A stretch of 64,000 nucleotides of DNA. Source: Candidatus Gastranaerophilales bacterium (GTDB lineage Bacteria > Cyanobacteriota > Vampirovibrionia > Gastranaerophilales > Gastranaerophilaceae). The notes under the pieces are model-generated. The model worked only from the letters and a program-made list of their open reading frames with translations, was not told where the DNA came from and ran no database searches. Shown here in pieces: positions 33,523 to 43,232 of the stretch. The position numbers and the translations under genes are program-made. Each line of letters begins with the position of its first letter. The first letter of the stretch is position 1. The DNA lies in the NCBI GenBank assembly GCA_947587615.1, contig CANPYC010000002.1, forward strand, positions 59,407-123,406, given 5' to 3'.

Positions 33523-34793
33523 TTGTTGTTTTTATTGCTCCTTAAATCTGCTGCCAGTTTATGTGCGAATAATCCTTCCGCTTGCGCTAATATTGAAGCT
33601 GTTTTAGATAGCTCATCTTTATATTTATCAGATATTTTTTGATAAGTTTGAATTTTTATAAAATCAAATACGCTCAAACCGCCCGTATATCTTGCGCATT
33701 TGTTTGTAGGCAGTACGTGATTTGTTCCGGAGCAGTAATCTCCAAATACTTCAGCGCAATTTTTACCTATAAACATTGAACCGTAGTTTAAAAATTCATC
33801 TTTTATCTTAAGCGCATTTTTACCCAGTAGCTCTAAGTGCTCGGGCGCTCTTTTATTTGCAAGCTCAATTGCTTGCTCTATATTATCAACAATAGTGCAG
33901 ATTGATTTTTCAAAAGAAACTTTTGCAATATTAGCTGTTTTTAGGGTTTTTAAAAATTCACCCGCAAAAAATTCAACTTCTTTTGCTAAAGCTTCATTAG
34001 TTGTTATTAAATAGCTTCTTGCGTCTTTATCATGTTCACATTGAGCTAACATATCAGCTGCAATCAATCCGGCATCGTTAACATCATCCGCTACGATTAA
34101 AACTTCGGAAGGCCCTGCTATAAAATCAATATCAACTGCGCCATAGACCGCCTTTTTTGCCGCCGCAACAAATTTATTCCCGGGACCTACGATTTTATCA
34201 ACAGGTTTAATTGATTGTGTTCCATAGGCAAATGCTGCAATTGCCTGCGCCCCTCCTAATTTATAAATTTTATCTGCACCTGATAAGTGAGCGCTTACTA
34301 TTACTTCAGGGGATATTTTCGGGCTTGTAAGGCATATTTCTTTAACTCCCGCAACTTTAGCAGGGATTATTGTCATATAGCAAGAGCTTAAAAGCGGATA
34401 ATTCCCCCCGGGGCAATAGCATAAAACACGCTCAAGCGGGATTATTTTATGCCCTAAGATTGAATTATTTTTTTCATATTCAAGCGGTTTAATTGAATTT
34501 AGCTGACGAAGTGCAAACTCTTCAACATTTTCAATTGCTTTATTAATACAATCTAAAAGTACAGGGTTGGTTTTATTAATTTTATCATACGCTTCATCAA
34601 TTTCATCTTCGCTAACTAAAAAATCATCAGCAGATGAAAAATCCCCGTCCCCAAATTTTTTAGAAAGCTCAATTAAAGCAGAGTCTTTTTCTTCTTTAAC
34701 TTTTTGAATTATCTCATTTACGTAAGGCAACTCTTCAAATTCAATTTTTTGAAAAAAAGTTTCATCAATATCTTTATAGTTAATTATTTTCAT
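33519..34793 (-). CDS. hisD: Histidinol dehydrogenase
   Basis: A 424-residue zinc enzyme that oxidises L-histidinol to histidine in two NAD-dependent steps. The conserved regions are present: PGGNYPLLSSCYMTIIPAKV, IVGPGNKFVAAAKKAVYG, DFIAGPSEVLIVAD, ADMLAQCEHDKDARSYL and the C-terminal GTNHVLPTNKCARYTGGLSV with metal and catalytic His/Glu residues. Length is normal. Its first base coincides with the last base of the hisA-hisIE gene, so translation is likely coupled. Confidence 0.97.
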   Translation of the reverse strand: MKIINYKDIDETFFQKIEFEELPYVNEIIQKVKEEKDSALIELSKKFGDGDFSSADDFLVSEDEIDEAYDKINKTNPVLLDCINKAIENVEEFALRQLNSIKPLEYEKNNSILGHKIIPLERVLCYCPGGNYPLLSSCYMTIIPAKVAGVKEICLTSPKISPEVIVSAHLSGADKIYKLGGAQAIAAFAYGTQSIKPVDKIVGPGNKFVAAAKKAVYGAVDIDFIAGPSEVLIVADDVNDAGLIAADMLAQCEHDKDARSYLITTNEALAKEVEFFAGEFLKTLKTANIAKVSFEKSICTIVDNIEQAIELANKRAPEHLELLGKNALKIKDEFLNYGSMFIGKNCAEVFGDYCSGTNHVLPTNKCARYTGGLSVFDFIKIQTYQKISDKYKDELSKTASILAQAEGLFAHKLAADLRSNKNNK

Positions 34794-36022
34794 TATTTTG
34801 CTCTTGATTTTAAATTGTTTCTAACATCTTCAATTGTTGTATTATTTTTTGACATAAACACAAATAAATGATAGATTAAATCCGCAGCTTCCCAGCCTAA
34901 ACCGTCACCTTGTTCAAAGTTAACCGTTTCAAAAGCTTCTTCCATAATTTTTCTTTTAAGATAAAATTCATCATTAAAAAGCTTTGTTGTGTAGCTGTTT
35001 TGAGGGAGTTTAAGCTTCCTGTCTTCAATAAGCTCAAACAATCCTTCAAAAGTAAAGTTTTTATCTTCAAAACAAGAAAATCTCTCTAAGTGGCATGCAT
35101 CTCCTTTTTGTCTGACCGTAAAAAGAATTGTATCTTTATCACAGTCAAATTTAGCGTTTAGAAGCTCTTGAGTGTTGCCTGAAGTTTCTCCTTTTTTCCA
35201 GAGTTCTTTTCTTGAGCGTGAATAATAGGTTGCAAAACCTTCCTTAAAAGATTTTTTTAACGACTCGGGGGTAGAATAAGCAAGCATTAAAACTTGTTTT
35301 GTTAATTTATCCTGAACAATTGTAGGAATTAAGCCTCCCTGTTTTTCAAAATCAAGACAAGCGCAAAAAGCGTCCTCTAAGGTTATTTTACCCGTATAAA
35401 TACACATTCCCAATTGAGAGCTTATGTTATTTTTCTCAAGCTCAACTATTTCTTCAATTGAGCAAATCCCGCCTGCCGCAGTTAAGGGTTTTTTGGTTGA
35501 TGAAGCAATTTCTTTTATAAATTCAAGGTTTGTTCCCTGCATCATTCCTTCTTTTTCAACAATTGTAAATAAAAAGCCGCTGCAATAGTTTTCAAATCGT
35601 TTAACATAATCCATTGTCGAAAATTCGCTAACTTCCTGCCAGCCTTTTGTTGTAATTTTTCCGTCACGAGAATCGATTGCAACAATTACCCTTGATTTTG
35701 GAAGTTTAGATAAGAAATCTTCGCTTGCCGCCGTTCCTATTATTATCTTTTTAGCGCCCCAGGATAAAACTCTTTTTGCTTTTTCAATTGTTCTTATTCC
35801 TCCGCCTACTCTGCAAGGGGCAATTTTACATATTTTTTTAATTAATTCTTCGTTATTTTTCCCTGTATTAAGTGCACAATCAAGGTCAATAACCGCAACT
35901 TCACCAAAACGAGCGTAATATTTTGCAAGTTCAAGAACGTCTTCTCGCTCTAAAACTTTGTTTTTTCCTTGTTGCAGTTGAACCGCTTTACCATCCATTA
36001 AATCTATGCTTGCTACTAACAT
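34793..36022 (-). CDS. HisA-HisI-HisE fusion protein
   Basis: A 409-residue three-domain enzyme. Residues 1 to about 225 are the HisA barrel (ASIDLMDGKAVQLQQG, CRVGGGIRT, IVAIDSRDGKITTKGW, PLTAAGGI). HisI follows (KQVLMLAYSTPESLKK, YYSRSRKELWKKGETSGNTQ, FDCDKDTILFTVRQKGDACH), then HisE (KIMEEAFETVNFEQ, EAADLIYHLFVFMS). It would carry out phosphoribosyl-ATP pyrophosphohydrolysis, phosphoribosyl-AMP cyclohydrolysis and the isomerase step in one chain. HisIE fusions are common, but joining HisA in front is unusual. No frameshift is needed; the domains are continuous. Confidence 0.95.
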   Translation of the reverse strand: MLVASIDLMDGKAVQLQQGKNKVLEREDVLELAKYYARFGEVAVIDLDCALNTGKNNEELIKKICKIAPCRVGGGIRTIEKAKRVLSWGAKKIIIGTAASEDFLSKLPKSRVIVAIDSRDGKITTKGWQEVSEFSTMDYVKRFENYCSGFLFTIVEKEGMMQGTNLEFIKEIASSTKKPLTAAGGICSIEEIVELEKNNISSQLGMCIYTGKITLEDAFCACLDFEKQGGLIPTIVQDKLTKQVLMLAYSTPESLKKSFKEGFATYYSRSRKELWKKGETSGNTQELLNAKFDCDKDTILFTVRQKGDACHLERFSCFEDKNFTFEGLFELIEDRKLKLPQNSYTTKLFNDEFYLKRKIMEEAFETVNFEQGDGLGWEAADLIYHLFVFMSKNNTTIEDVRNNLKSRAK

Positions 36023-36039
36023 ATTTTTTTCTCCTTAAA

Positions 36040-37047
36040 TTAAATCTTAATAACACTATCAATAAAAACCCAGTCAAATCGCCTGTATGGATGGACTTCG
36101 TTTAAGCAGTGATTTAAAAATTCGTTTAGTTTATTATCTAACTCATCTTTTGTATAGTCAAGCGTGTTAATATTTTGTATATTCAGCTCATCGCATAAAG
36201 TTTTAACTTTTTCATCATAAATTAAAGCAAAAGAGTTTGTTTTAAGCGCACTTGCAGCAATTAACCCATGCAGTCTTGTTGAGATTATAAATTTAGCTTT
36301 GTTAATTATATCAATTGTTTCATTGACGTCTTTGTTTACAATAAGATTAGCGTTGATGTTTCTTTTTTTTAGCTCATCAATAAATTTAGAGCATATTTTT
36401 TCATCCGTATCTTGCAGAGCAAGAACATCAATATTATCTTTATAATATTTAGAAACAATTAAAGCTAGGATATATATAAGTTTTTCATCAATTCCTTTAA
36501 ACTCTCTTAATTGAATAATTAACCCTTTTTTGTTTTCTTCAATTTTTAAATCCTGAACAAGAGAATATGCCGGGTCTGATGTTATTATTGAGTCGATATT
36601 CAAGCTTTTTAGGTAATCATGGCTCTTTTTATCTCTTGTTGAAATATATTTAAGGTTTTTTAGAATAATTTTCATTAAAAATTCGTTCATTTTACCTTTT
36701 ATCGGCTCAAACCCTTGAGAAAAAATTACAACTTTTTTGTTTAATAATTTTGCAAGAAATATTATAAAAAGGTAGTAATAAAGACTAAAGCTGCTTGTCT
36801 TATTCTGTAAAAGACTTCCGCCGCCTGAAATTAAAATATCGCAGTTTAAAATTGCAGCGAAAATTGAAAAAATATTCTTATAATAAAACGCTTTAACGTC
36901 ATATTTTTTTTGCGTTTCTTTGATATTTGAGCTTAAAGCGCTAACAGTGCAATTATTATATTTCAGACGGTTTGTCAGTGCCAAAAAAATCGCTTCGTCA
37001 CCAAAGTTATTAAAACCGATATAACCCGATACAAGAACCTTTTTCAT
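36040..37047 (-). CDS. Polysaccharide pyruvyl transferase family protein (CsaB-like)
   Basis: A 335-residue GT-B-like protein. The N-terminus VLVSGYIGFNNFGDEAIFLA and ILISGGGSLLQNKTSS are typical for the family, as are KVVIFSQGFEPIKGKM and STRLHGLIAASALKTNSFAL near the C-terminus. CsaB-type enzymes add ketal pyruvate to cell-wall polysaccharide for S-layer anchoring. The SLH partner proteins are not in the window. It lies 17 bases upstream of hisA-hisIE, and appears to be first in the leftward run that ends with DUF374. Confidence 0.88.
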   Translation of the reverse strand: MKKVLVSGYIGFNNFGDEAIFLALTNRLKYNNCTVSALSSNIKETQKKYDVKAFYYKNIFSIFAAILNCDILISGGGSLLQNKTSSFSLYYYLFIIFLAKLLNKKVVIFSQGFEPIKGKMNEFLMKIILKNLKYISTRDKKSHDYLKSLNIDSIITSDPAYSLVQDLKIEENKKGLIIQLREFKGIDEKLIYILALIVSKYYKDNIDVLALQDTDEKICSKFIDELKKRNINANLIVNKDVNETIDIINKAKFIISTRLHGLIAASALKTNSFALIYDEKVKTLCDELNIQNINTLDYTKDELDNKLNEFLNHCLNEVHPYRRFDWVFIDSVIKI

Positions 37048-37182
37048 AAACTTAGTTTGACATAAAAGGCAATTGTTTACAAGAAAATTTTGATTGATAA
37101 AGAATATAATTTAGTCTTGTTGTTATAAAAATCTTAAATTTGAAAATGCTCTGAATAATTTAAAAATACAAAAAAAATAAAA

Positions 37183-37539
37183 CTATTCCAGCATATTTCC
37201 GAGCTTTAACCCCCTTTGAGCAAACAATAACGCTTCAAGATAATATTTTTTCTCTCCTTTATCACTTGCAGAATTTAAAATTTAAATTGATTTTTGCGTT
37301 ATTTTATCGGGCAGAGGGATTGCGTTTATTGAAATATCGTCAAAATTACGAATATCAAAATTAAATATTTGAGCAAGTTTTTTTATAATTTGATAATTTG
37401 GCATGTGATAACCTTTTTCAATTCTTGATAAATGTTTATTATCTATGCTGATTTTTTCCGCCAACTGTTCTTGAGTCCGGCCGTTAGCTTTTCACAGTTG
37501 TTTAATTTTATTTCCGAGATTTTCTTTATTTTCGCTCAT
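37183..37539 (-). pseudogene. XRE-family regulator with two in-frame stops
   Basis: Reading from ATG 37539 gives MSENKENLGNKIKQL, then TGA (37492-37494), then KANGRTQEQLAEKISIDN with HLSRIEKGYHMPNYQIIK (a clear XRE helix-turn-helix), a spacer, TAA (37282-37284), and ILNSASDKGEKKYYLEALLF to a final TAG at 37183-37185. Both stops are in the same frame, so two nonsense mutations broke one gene of about 118 codons. No start lies near the surviving HTH part except TTG. Probably a dead repressor. Confidence 0.8.
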
Positions 37540-37687
37540 AAATCCCTTCTTTCTTTAATTTTCAATAAAAATTCCAAATAAAAAAACTTGAAAATAGCAA
37601 ATATTAAAATTAAAAAATCCTTGAAATATGTAGAAAAATAAAATTGTTTATGCAAAAATAAAACAACTGGACAAAAAGGATATTTTT

Positions 37688-38467
37688 ATGAAAAAAAGAG
37701 TAGTACTGTCTTTGTTAATAACAATTATTCTTCTTGCTGCCATAAATAAAAGCCGGTTAGTTTTTGAACCAATATCAGTTAATTTTGAAATAGTTTTTCT
37801 TTTAATATTTTTCATATTTCTTTTTATCCCCATGCTGCATATAGAGAAAAACGATATTTCTCATCGTGAAAACAGAACACTTGCAAAATTACCCCCCATT
37901 ATCGGTAAAAATGGCAGATTAAACTATAAATTCCCAAAACAATTTGATGTTTGGTTTAATGACAGATTTAACCTTAGAAAAAGTTTTATTGAAGCATACA
38001 ACGCAAAGCTAATTCTAAATAAAAATTGGAAAACAAAAGATGTCATAAAAGGGAAAGATAATTGGCTTTTTTTAGGCCGGATGGAGTCGATTAACAGTTA
38101 CACCAATCAAAATTTATTCAACAATGAACAAATGGAAGAATTTGCAAATTATTTAAGTGAAATTGATGAAACTTTGTATAAAGTGCCTGATATTAATAAT
38201 AATTTTATGTGCAAAAATCTCATAAAAAATTCAGATAAAACGATTGGTTGTTATAACAAAAATCAAAATGTTAATTTGTTGGTTTATAGAGATTCTTTTA
38301 CAATTTCTCTTATTCCTTATTATATGGAGTCTTTTAAAAATGCAAAATATATTTGGTGATATAACCCCGGCACAGAAGAGTTTAAAAGGGCGGATGTTAT
38401 AATACTTGAATGCGTAGAGCGGTATTTATCAAGTGTTTATGATTTTTTAAAACAAAAAGAAGATTAA
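37688..38467 (+). pseudogene. AlgJ/AlgX-like SGNH acetylation protein, broken and shortened
   Basis: The frame starts with an N-terminal hydrophobic region (two helices), then WFNDRFNLRKSFIEAYN and KGKDNWLFLGRMESIN, characteristic of the AlgJ/AlgX/DHHW group of O-acetyltransferase partners. An in-frame TGA interrupts it at 38357-38359, after YIW, and the same frame continues (YNPGTEEFKRADVIILECVE) to TAA at 38467. Total length about 259 codons against about 380 in the family; the central catalytic region is missing, suggesting an internal deletion as well. It lies 36 bases before the intact MBOAT gene. Confidence 0.8.
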
Positions 38468-38503
38468 GATTGATTATATTATTTCAAATCAAAGGAAACC
38501 ACA

Positions 38504-39919
38504 ATGCTATTCAGTTCAATGACATTTGTTTTTATGTTTTTACCGATTGTTCTTTTGTTATACTTGGTAACTAAAAAAGAACTCCATAACCCGATACTTT
38601 TAATCGCAAGTATATTATTCTATGCTTGGGGAGAACCTAAGTATCTTGCTATAATGCTTTTAACAATTATTATTAACTACTTTGGTGCAATTTTAATTGA
38701 TAAAAATAAAAGCCCTCAAAATAAAAAGCTTGTCTTAATTTTAACAATAATAGCAAACCTATCATTTTTAGTTTATTTTAAATATTTTGATTTTTTAATT
38801 AATAATTTTAATCACATTTTCCATTCTAACATTCAATTGCTTAATATTATCATGCCGATTGGTATATCTTTTTATACTTTTCAGGCTTTATCTTATGTTA
38901 TTGATGTTTATAGAGGTGAAGTTAAGGTTCAAAAAGATATTTATAAATTAGCGCTATATATTTGCCTTTTCCCTCAGCTTATAGCAGGGCCGATTATAAA
39001 ATACCATGATATAGCTTCTCAAATCGAAGATAGGGAAGTTAATTTTGATAAGGTAAACCTTGGAGTTAAAAGATTTATCATAGGTTTATCAAAAAAAATG
39101 CTAATCGCTAACACCCTTGGAGCTGTTGCAGATAAGATATTTTCTCAAAACCCCGATAGTTTTTCTCACATAATTGCTTGGATTGGAGCTATATCATATA
39201 CTTTTCAATTGTATTTTGATTTTTCAGGATACTCTGATATGGCAATCGGTTTAGGGTTGATTTTCGGTTTTAAATTTATGGAAAACTTTAACTATCCTTA
39301 TATTTCAAAATCAATTACCGAATTTTGGAGAAGATGGCATATATCGCTATCCACTTGGTTTAAAAATTATGCCTATATTCCCTTGGGAGGAAATAGGAAA
39401 AATAAACTTACAACAATAAGAAACTTAGGAATTGTTTTTCTTTTGACGGGTATCTGGCATGGGGCAAATTGGACTTTTGTTGTTTGGGGTTTGTGGCATG
39501 GAATGTTCATTATTATTGAAAAACTTTTAAATATTAAAGAGTTTGAACAACAAAAGCATAGTTTAAAAATAAATATCTTAAGACATATTTATTGTATTTT
39601 AGCTTTTGTTATCGGCTGGGTTATATTTAGAGCGGATAGTTTAAGCTATGCCATAAGATATTTAGCTAATATGTTTTTTGTGCTTCATTTGGATAAGAAT
39701 AATTTTATCTATTCTCTATCATATTACGTTGGTAGAATTGAAATAATAACATTAATTATAGCAATTTTATGCTCTATACCTTTATTTAAAAATATGATTT
39801 ATATACAGAATAAAATCATGAGATTAATTGTAAATTCTTGGCTTTTAATTTTATTTTATTTATCAACAATTACGATTGCTGCAAATACCTATAATCCTTT
39901 TATTTATTTCAGGTTTTGA
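38504..39919 (+). CDS. MBOAT-family O-acyltransferase (AlgI-like)
   Basis: A 471-residue polytopic membrane enzyme (about ten helices) that moves acetyl groups across the membrane for polysaccharide O-acetylation. The family signatures are IMPIGISFYTFQALSYVIDV, FPQLIAGPI, FWRRWHISLSTWFKNY and the catalytic His in LTGIWHGANWTFVVWGLWHG. Length is normal. AAAGGAAACC precedes the ATG. Its natural partner, the AlgJ/AlgX-like protein, is broken directly upstream, so the acetylation system may be non-functional here or use another partner. Confidence 0.93.
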   Translation: MLFSSMTFVFMFLPIVLLLYLVTKKELHNPILLIASILFYAWGEPKYLAIMLLTIIINYFGAILIDKNKSPQNKKLVLILTIIANLSFLVYFKYFDFLINNFNHIFHSNIQLLNIIMPIGISFYTFQALSYVIDVYRGEVKVQKDIYKLALYICLFPQLIAGPIIKYHDIASQIEDREVNFDKVNLGVKRFIIGLSKKMLIANTLGAVADKIFSQNPDSFSHIIAWIGAISYTFQLYFDFSGYSDMAIGLGLIFGFKFMENFNYPYISKSITEFWRRWHISLSTWFKNYAYIPLGGNRKNKLTTIRNLGIVFLLTGIWHGANWTFVVWGLWHGMFIIIEKLLNIKEFEQQKHSLKINILRHIYCILAFVIGWVIFRADSLSYAIRYLANMFFVLHLDKNNFIYSLSYYVGRIEIITLIIAILCSIPLFKNMIYIQNKIMRLIVNSWLLILFYLSTITIAANTYNPFIYFRF

Positions 39920-40045
39920 CGATACTAATAAATGTGTCATTAAGTAAAGATACAACAATAAAAAATTAATACAAAATTTACTTAAATGTCCTTAATTTAA
40001 ACTATTTTCTTTGTATATTTTTTTTATTTAAAATAAAATATTTTT

Positions 40046-40846
40046 ATGACAAAGAATATTTTAATAGTTGCTGCAACATCAGAACTTGCACAAAACGTTA
40101 TTAAAGAACTCAAAAACGGTGATTGGAAAATATACACAACATCAAGACAAACGGGTATCATGGATGAAAAGGTGCATGAATACAATCTTGATGTTACTAA
40201 TGAAGAAGATTTTATTTTATTAAAAGATAAAATTTCTCATCTTCGATTTGATGTAATATTAAATTTTGCGGGAATTGCCGTTGCGGGTGCTGTTGAAGAG
40301 TTGAGCGAAGTTGAGCTTAAAAAGCAATTTGACGTCAATATTTTCGGATTGCTTCGCATAATTAAATATTTAACCCCGCACTTGAATAAAAGAGCAAAAT
40401 TGATTAATGTCAGCTCTATGGCAAGCTACGGTATATTTCCTTTTTTAGCTCCTTATTGTATGTCAAAAGCTTCAGCCGATATTTTGTTAAATTCGTTTTC
40501 ATTAGAAAGCGGAATAAAAACTGTTTCAATACGCCCGGGTGCCGTTGCAACAAAGTTTTGGGAAAGCTCTATTGAGCTTAATAAAGCAACTCTTGAAAAC
40601 AAAAGCGAAAAATTCAAAAAACAAAAAGAGTTTTTAGTTAATAATGCAAATAAAAATTCACTTCATGCGGCAAATCCGATTTATGTCGCAAAAAAAATTG
40701 CACAAATAGTTGAGCTTAAAAATCCTAAAAATATATATAATATTGGTTTAGATTCAAAAATTGCAAAAATATCCCGTTTTATTCCTCAAGGCTTGATGAA
40801 TAAAATTGTCCTTTTTGCGCTTAACAAAAGAATATCCGAGAAATAA
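40046..40846 (+). CDS. Short-chain dehydrogenase/reductase
   Basis: A 266-residue SDR. The Rossmann start is NILIVAATSELAQNVIKEL, with the glycines of TGxxxGxG reduced, a variation seen in some SDR subgroups. NFAGIAVAGAVEEL is the NNAG-like motif, INVSSMASYG holds the catalytic Ser and APYCMSKASADI the Tyr-x3-Lys. Co-substrate probably NADP(H); physiological substrate unknown. The radical SAM gene begins five bases downstream, so the two are co-expressed. Confidence 0.88.
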   Translation: MTKNILIVAATSELAQNVIKELKNGDWKIYTTSRQTGIMDEKVHEYNLDVTNEEDFILLKDKISHLRFDVILNFAGIAVAGAVEELSEVELKKQFDVNIFGLLRIIKYLTPHLNKRAKLINVSSMASYGIFPFLAPYCMSKASADILLNSFSLESGIKTVSIRPGAVATKFWESSIELNKATLENKSEKFKKQKEFLVNNANKNSLHAANPIYVAKKIAQIVELKNPKNIYNIGLDSKIAKISRFIPQGLMNKIVLFALNKRISEK

Positions 40847-40851
40847 ACGTA

Positions 40852-42270
40852 ATGAGTGAAGAACAAGAAGAAAAACAAAAAATATTTTTTGTATATCCTC
40901 CCTCCCCTATAATGAACAGGGAGGACAGGTGTCAGCAGCCTACGGGAGATTTGGTCGTTATTCCTCCTCTGCCTCCCGTTGATATGATGAGCCTTAGTGC
41001 TGTTGCTAAAAGCAGGGGTTTTGATACAAAATTTAAAGATTACAGCTTAAACAAAGAAACGATTGAAAACTTTGTTGAAGATTTAAAAGAATATAAACCG
41101 GAGTTTTTAGTAATAAACGTTGCTTCAACTACCCTTGAAGGCGATTTGGAAATATTAAAAGCTTCAAAAGATTATCTTAAAGATACTGTTGTTATTGTTA
41201 AAGGTGCAATTTTTAATTTTTATTCTTATAAAATTATGCAACAATACCCTGAAATTGATATTGCCCTAAGAGGGGAAATTGAACCTGCTTTTGATGAGAT
41301 AATCTGCTACAATTCTTTAGCAGATGTTAAAGGTATTACCTATCAAATGGATGATAAAATTGTCTCAACACCGGATAGAGAATTGAGTGAAAATATCGAT
41401 TATTTGCCTTTTTTAGATAGAGAGTTGATTGATAATAATTTCTATCAAAGACCCGATACTAAACAGCCGCAAACAATAATTCGAGTATCAAAGGGCTGCC
41501 CGAATCATTGCTTCTTTTGTCTTGCAACCCCTCTAAACGGTAAAGTTGTACGCTATCGCTCGCCAAAACTTATTGTATCCGAGATTGAAGAATGCGTAAG
41601 CCTTTATGGAATTAAAAATTTTATATTCTGGTCGGATATCTTTAACATGAATCTTAATTGGGTTAAAAAACTCTGCAATCTGATAATAGACAGCGGTTTA
41701 AAAATCAGTTTTTCAACAAACACAAGAGCTGATACGGTTGATTTTGAAACCCTAAAGCTAATGAAAAAAGCGGGCTGTACCTTAATTTCAATTGGTGCGG
41801 AAAGCGGCAGCCAGGAAATATTAAACAAAATGGGTAAAAGAATTACTTTGGCGCAAATAGAGCAGGCAGTTAAACTGATAACAAAAGCAGGTATTCAGGT
41901 TTATGCTTATTATGTTATCGGTTTGCCTTGGGAAACAAAGCAAACGCTTCAAGAAACGTTTAAATTTGCAAAAAAATTAAATACTCATTATGCAAGTTTT
42001 TATACTGCCACGGCTCTTGTCGGAACAAAGTTCAGTGAATATATAAATAAAAACCGTCTTGGCGAAGTTAACTATGAAAAGCCTTATATATTCCCGAGCG
42101 TTAATACTTACAGCCTTAGCAGCGAAGAAATCTTTAATTATAATAAAAAATTTAATAAAGAGTACTATCTGAGACCTAAGTATATTTTAAAAATGGCAAC
42201 TCAGATTAATTCCATTACAAAATTTAAAACCTATTATGATACTTTTTTAAGGCTTATGAAAAAAAGCTAG
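40852..42270 (+). CDS. B12-binding-domain radical SAM protein
   Basis: A 472-residue enzyme. Residues 1 to about 180 form a cobalamin-binding-like Rossmann domain (FVYPPSPIMNREDRCQ, PPLPPVDMMSLSAVAKSRGF); the radical SAM barrel carries the cluster motif KGCPNHCFFCLATPLNG (CxxxCxxC) near residue 217 and continues with TLISIGAESGSQEIL and VYAYYVIGLPWETKQTL. Such proteins modify lipids, hopanoids, cofactors or methylate carbon centres. The acyl-carrier or lipid context is absent; the adjacent SDR is its only likely partner. Confidence 0.92.
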   Translation: MSEEQEEKQKIFFVYPPSPIMNREDRCQQPTGDLVVIPPLPPVDMMSLSAVAKSRGFDTKFKDYSLNKETIENFVEDLKEYKPEFLVINVASTTLEGDLEILKASKDYLKDTVVIVKGAIFNFYSYKIMQQYPEIDIALRGEIEPAFDEIICYNSLADVKGITYQMDDKIVSTPDRELSENIDYLPFLDRELIDNNFYQRPDTKQPQTIIRVSKGCPNHCFFCLATPLNGKVVRYRSPKLIVSEIEECVSLYGIKNFIFWSDIFNMNLNWVKKLCNLIIDSGLKISFSTNTRADTVDFETLKLMKKAGCTLISIGAESGSQEILNKMGKRITLAQIEQAVKLITKAGIQVYAYYVIGLPWETKQTLQETFKFAKKLNTHYASFYTATALVGTKFSEYINKNRLGEVNYEKPYIFPSVNTYSLSSEEIFNYNKKFNKEYYLRPKYILKMATQINSITKFKTYYDTFLRLMKKS

Positions 42271-43112
42271 TTCAATTCAAGCATTATTAAAGCAACACCC
42301 ATTAAAAGAAGCCCTAAAACAACTCCGCTGATTGAGTAGTGCCCTGTGTCGTAGTCTTTTGACAAAGGAAGCAGAGTATCGAGAGAAATATAAGTCATAA
42401 TCCCCGCAACGAGAGAGAATAATATTCCTATACACATATTAGGGAATAGTGTTTTAATAATTGCAAAACCGATAACACCGCCTACGGGTTCAGCCATTCC
42501 CGACAAAAAGGAATATAAAAAAGCTTTTCTTTTTGAATGCGTCGCCTGATAAACAGGGATAGATATAGCCATCCCTTCGGGGATGTTATGAATTGAAATT
42601 GCTATAACTATTCCTAAACCTACCATAACATCTTGTGCGGTGAGGAAAAACGTTGCAAGACCTTCAGGAAAGTTATGTATGGCAACAACAATAGCAGTTA
42701 AAATTCCCGCTTTTTTAATTTTTCCGATTGATATTACCGCATTTTCATTTTGCACGCAGTCTGTACTGTCTATATGTTTTTCATTAGCGCCCAGTTGTTT
42801 TGTAAACATTTGAGCTTGCAAGTGATCAGGTATAAAGTAGTCAATTATGACAGCGCTTAACATGCCCACTGCAAAGAATATTATTGCAAGCCACATATAA
42901 TTTTCGCCAAGTTGAGCTTTAATCATCTCGCAGGATTCGGGGTATAAATCAACAAGAGAAATAAAAATCATAACACCGGCGGATAAACCCAGCCCGAAAG
43001 AGAGGAATTTAAGCGAGTTTTCTTTAATAAAAAATGTAACAATACCGCCTAAAACGGTTGAAAACCCCGCCAGAGAGGACATAATTAAAGCTATTATATA
43101 TGATTCTTTCAT
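42267..43112 (-). CDS. ZIP-family metal transporter (ZupT-like)
   Basis: About 281 residues from the preferred ATG at 43112 (an upstream frame reaches 43130). Eight membrane helices are predicted. The paired metal-binding motifs are IVVAIHNFPEGLATFFL in helix 4 and SIHNIPEGMAISIPVY in helix 5, giving the ZupT-type HNxPEG sites. It should import zinc, and perhaps other divalent metals. It converges on the radical SAM gene with a four-base overlap. Confidence 0.95.
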   Translation of the reverse strand: MKESYIIALIMSSLAGFSTVLGGIVTFFIKENSLKFLSFGLGLSAGVMIFISLVDLYPESCEMIKAQLGENYMWLAIIFFAVGMLSAVIIDYFIPDHLQAQMFTKQLGANEKHIDSTDCVQNENAVISIGKIKKAGILTAIVVAIHNFPEGLATFFLTAQDVMVGLGIVIAISIHNIPEGMAISIPVYQATHSKRKAFLYSFLSGMAEPVGGVIGFAIIKTLFPNMCIGILFSLVAGIMTYISLDTLLPLSKDYDTGHYSISGVVLGLLLMGVALIMLELN

Positions 43113-43232
43113 AAATTTATTATACATCAAAAAAATATATCAAATAAAAAGAGTAATTATTTCAAGATTGTTTGACGAAGTAATTTGTGCTAAGTAAAAT
43201 AAAATTAAGAAATATTAAGATTTGGAGTTTTT

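Noticed and set aside
37282..38359. In-frame TGA codons as evidence of UGA recoding
   Set aside because: Two neighbouring frames continue past TGA, but intact genes here end in TGA (26693, 32816, 49017), and the XRE frame also has a TAA. Pseudogenes explain it.
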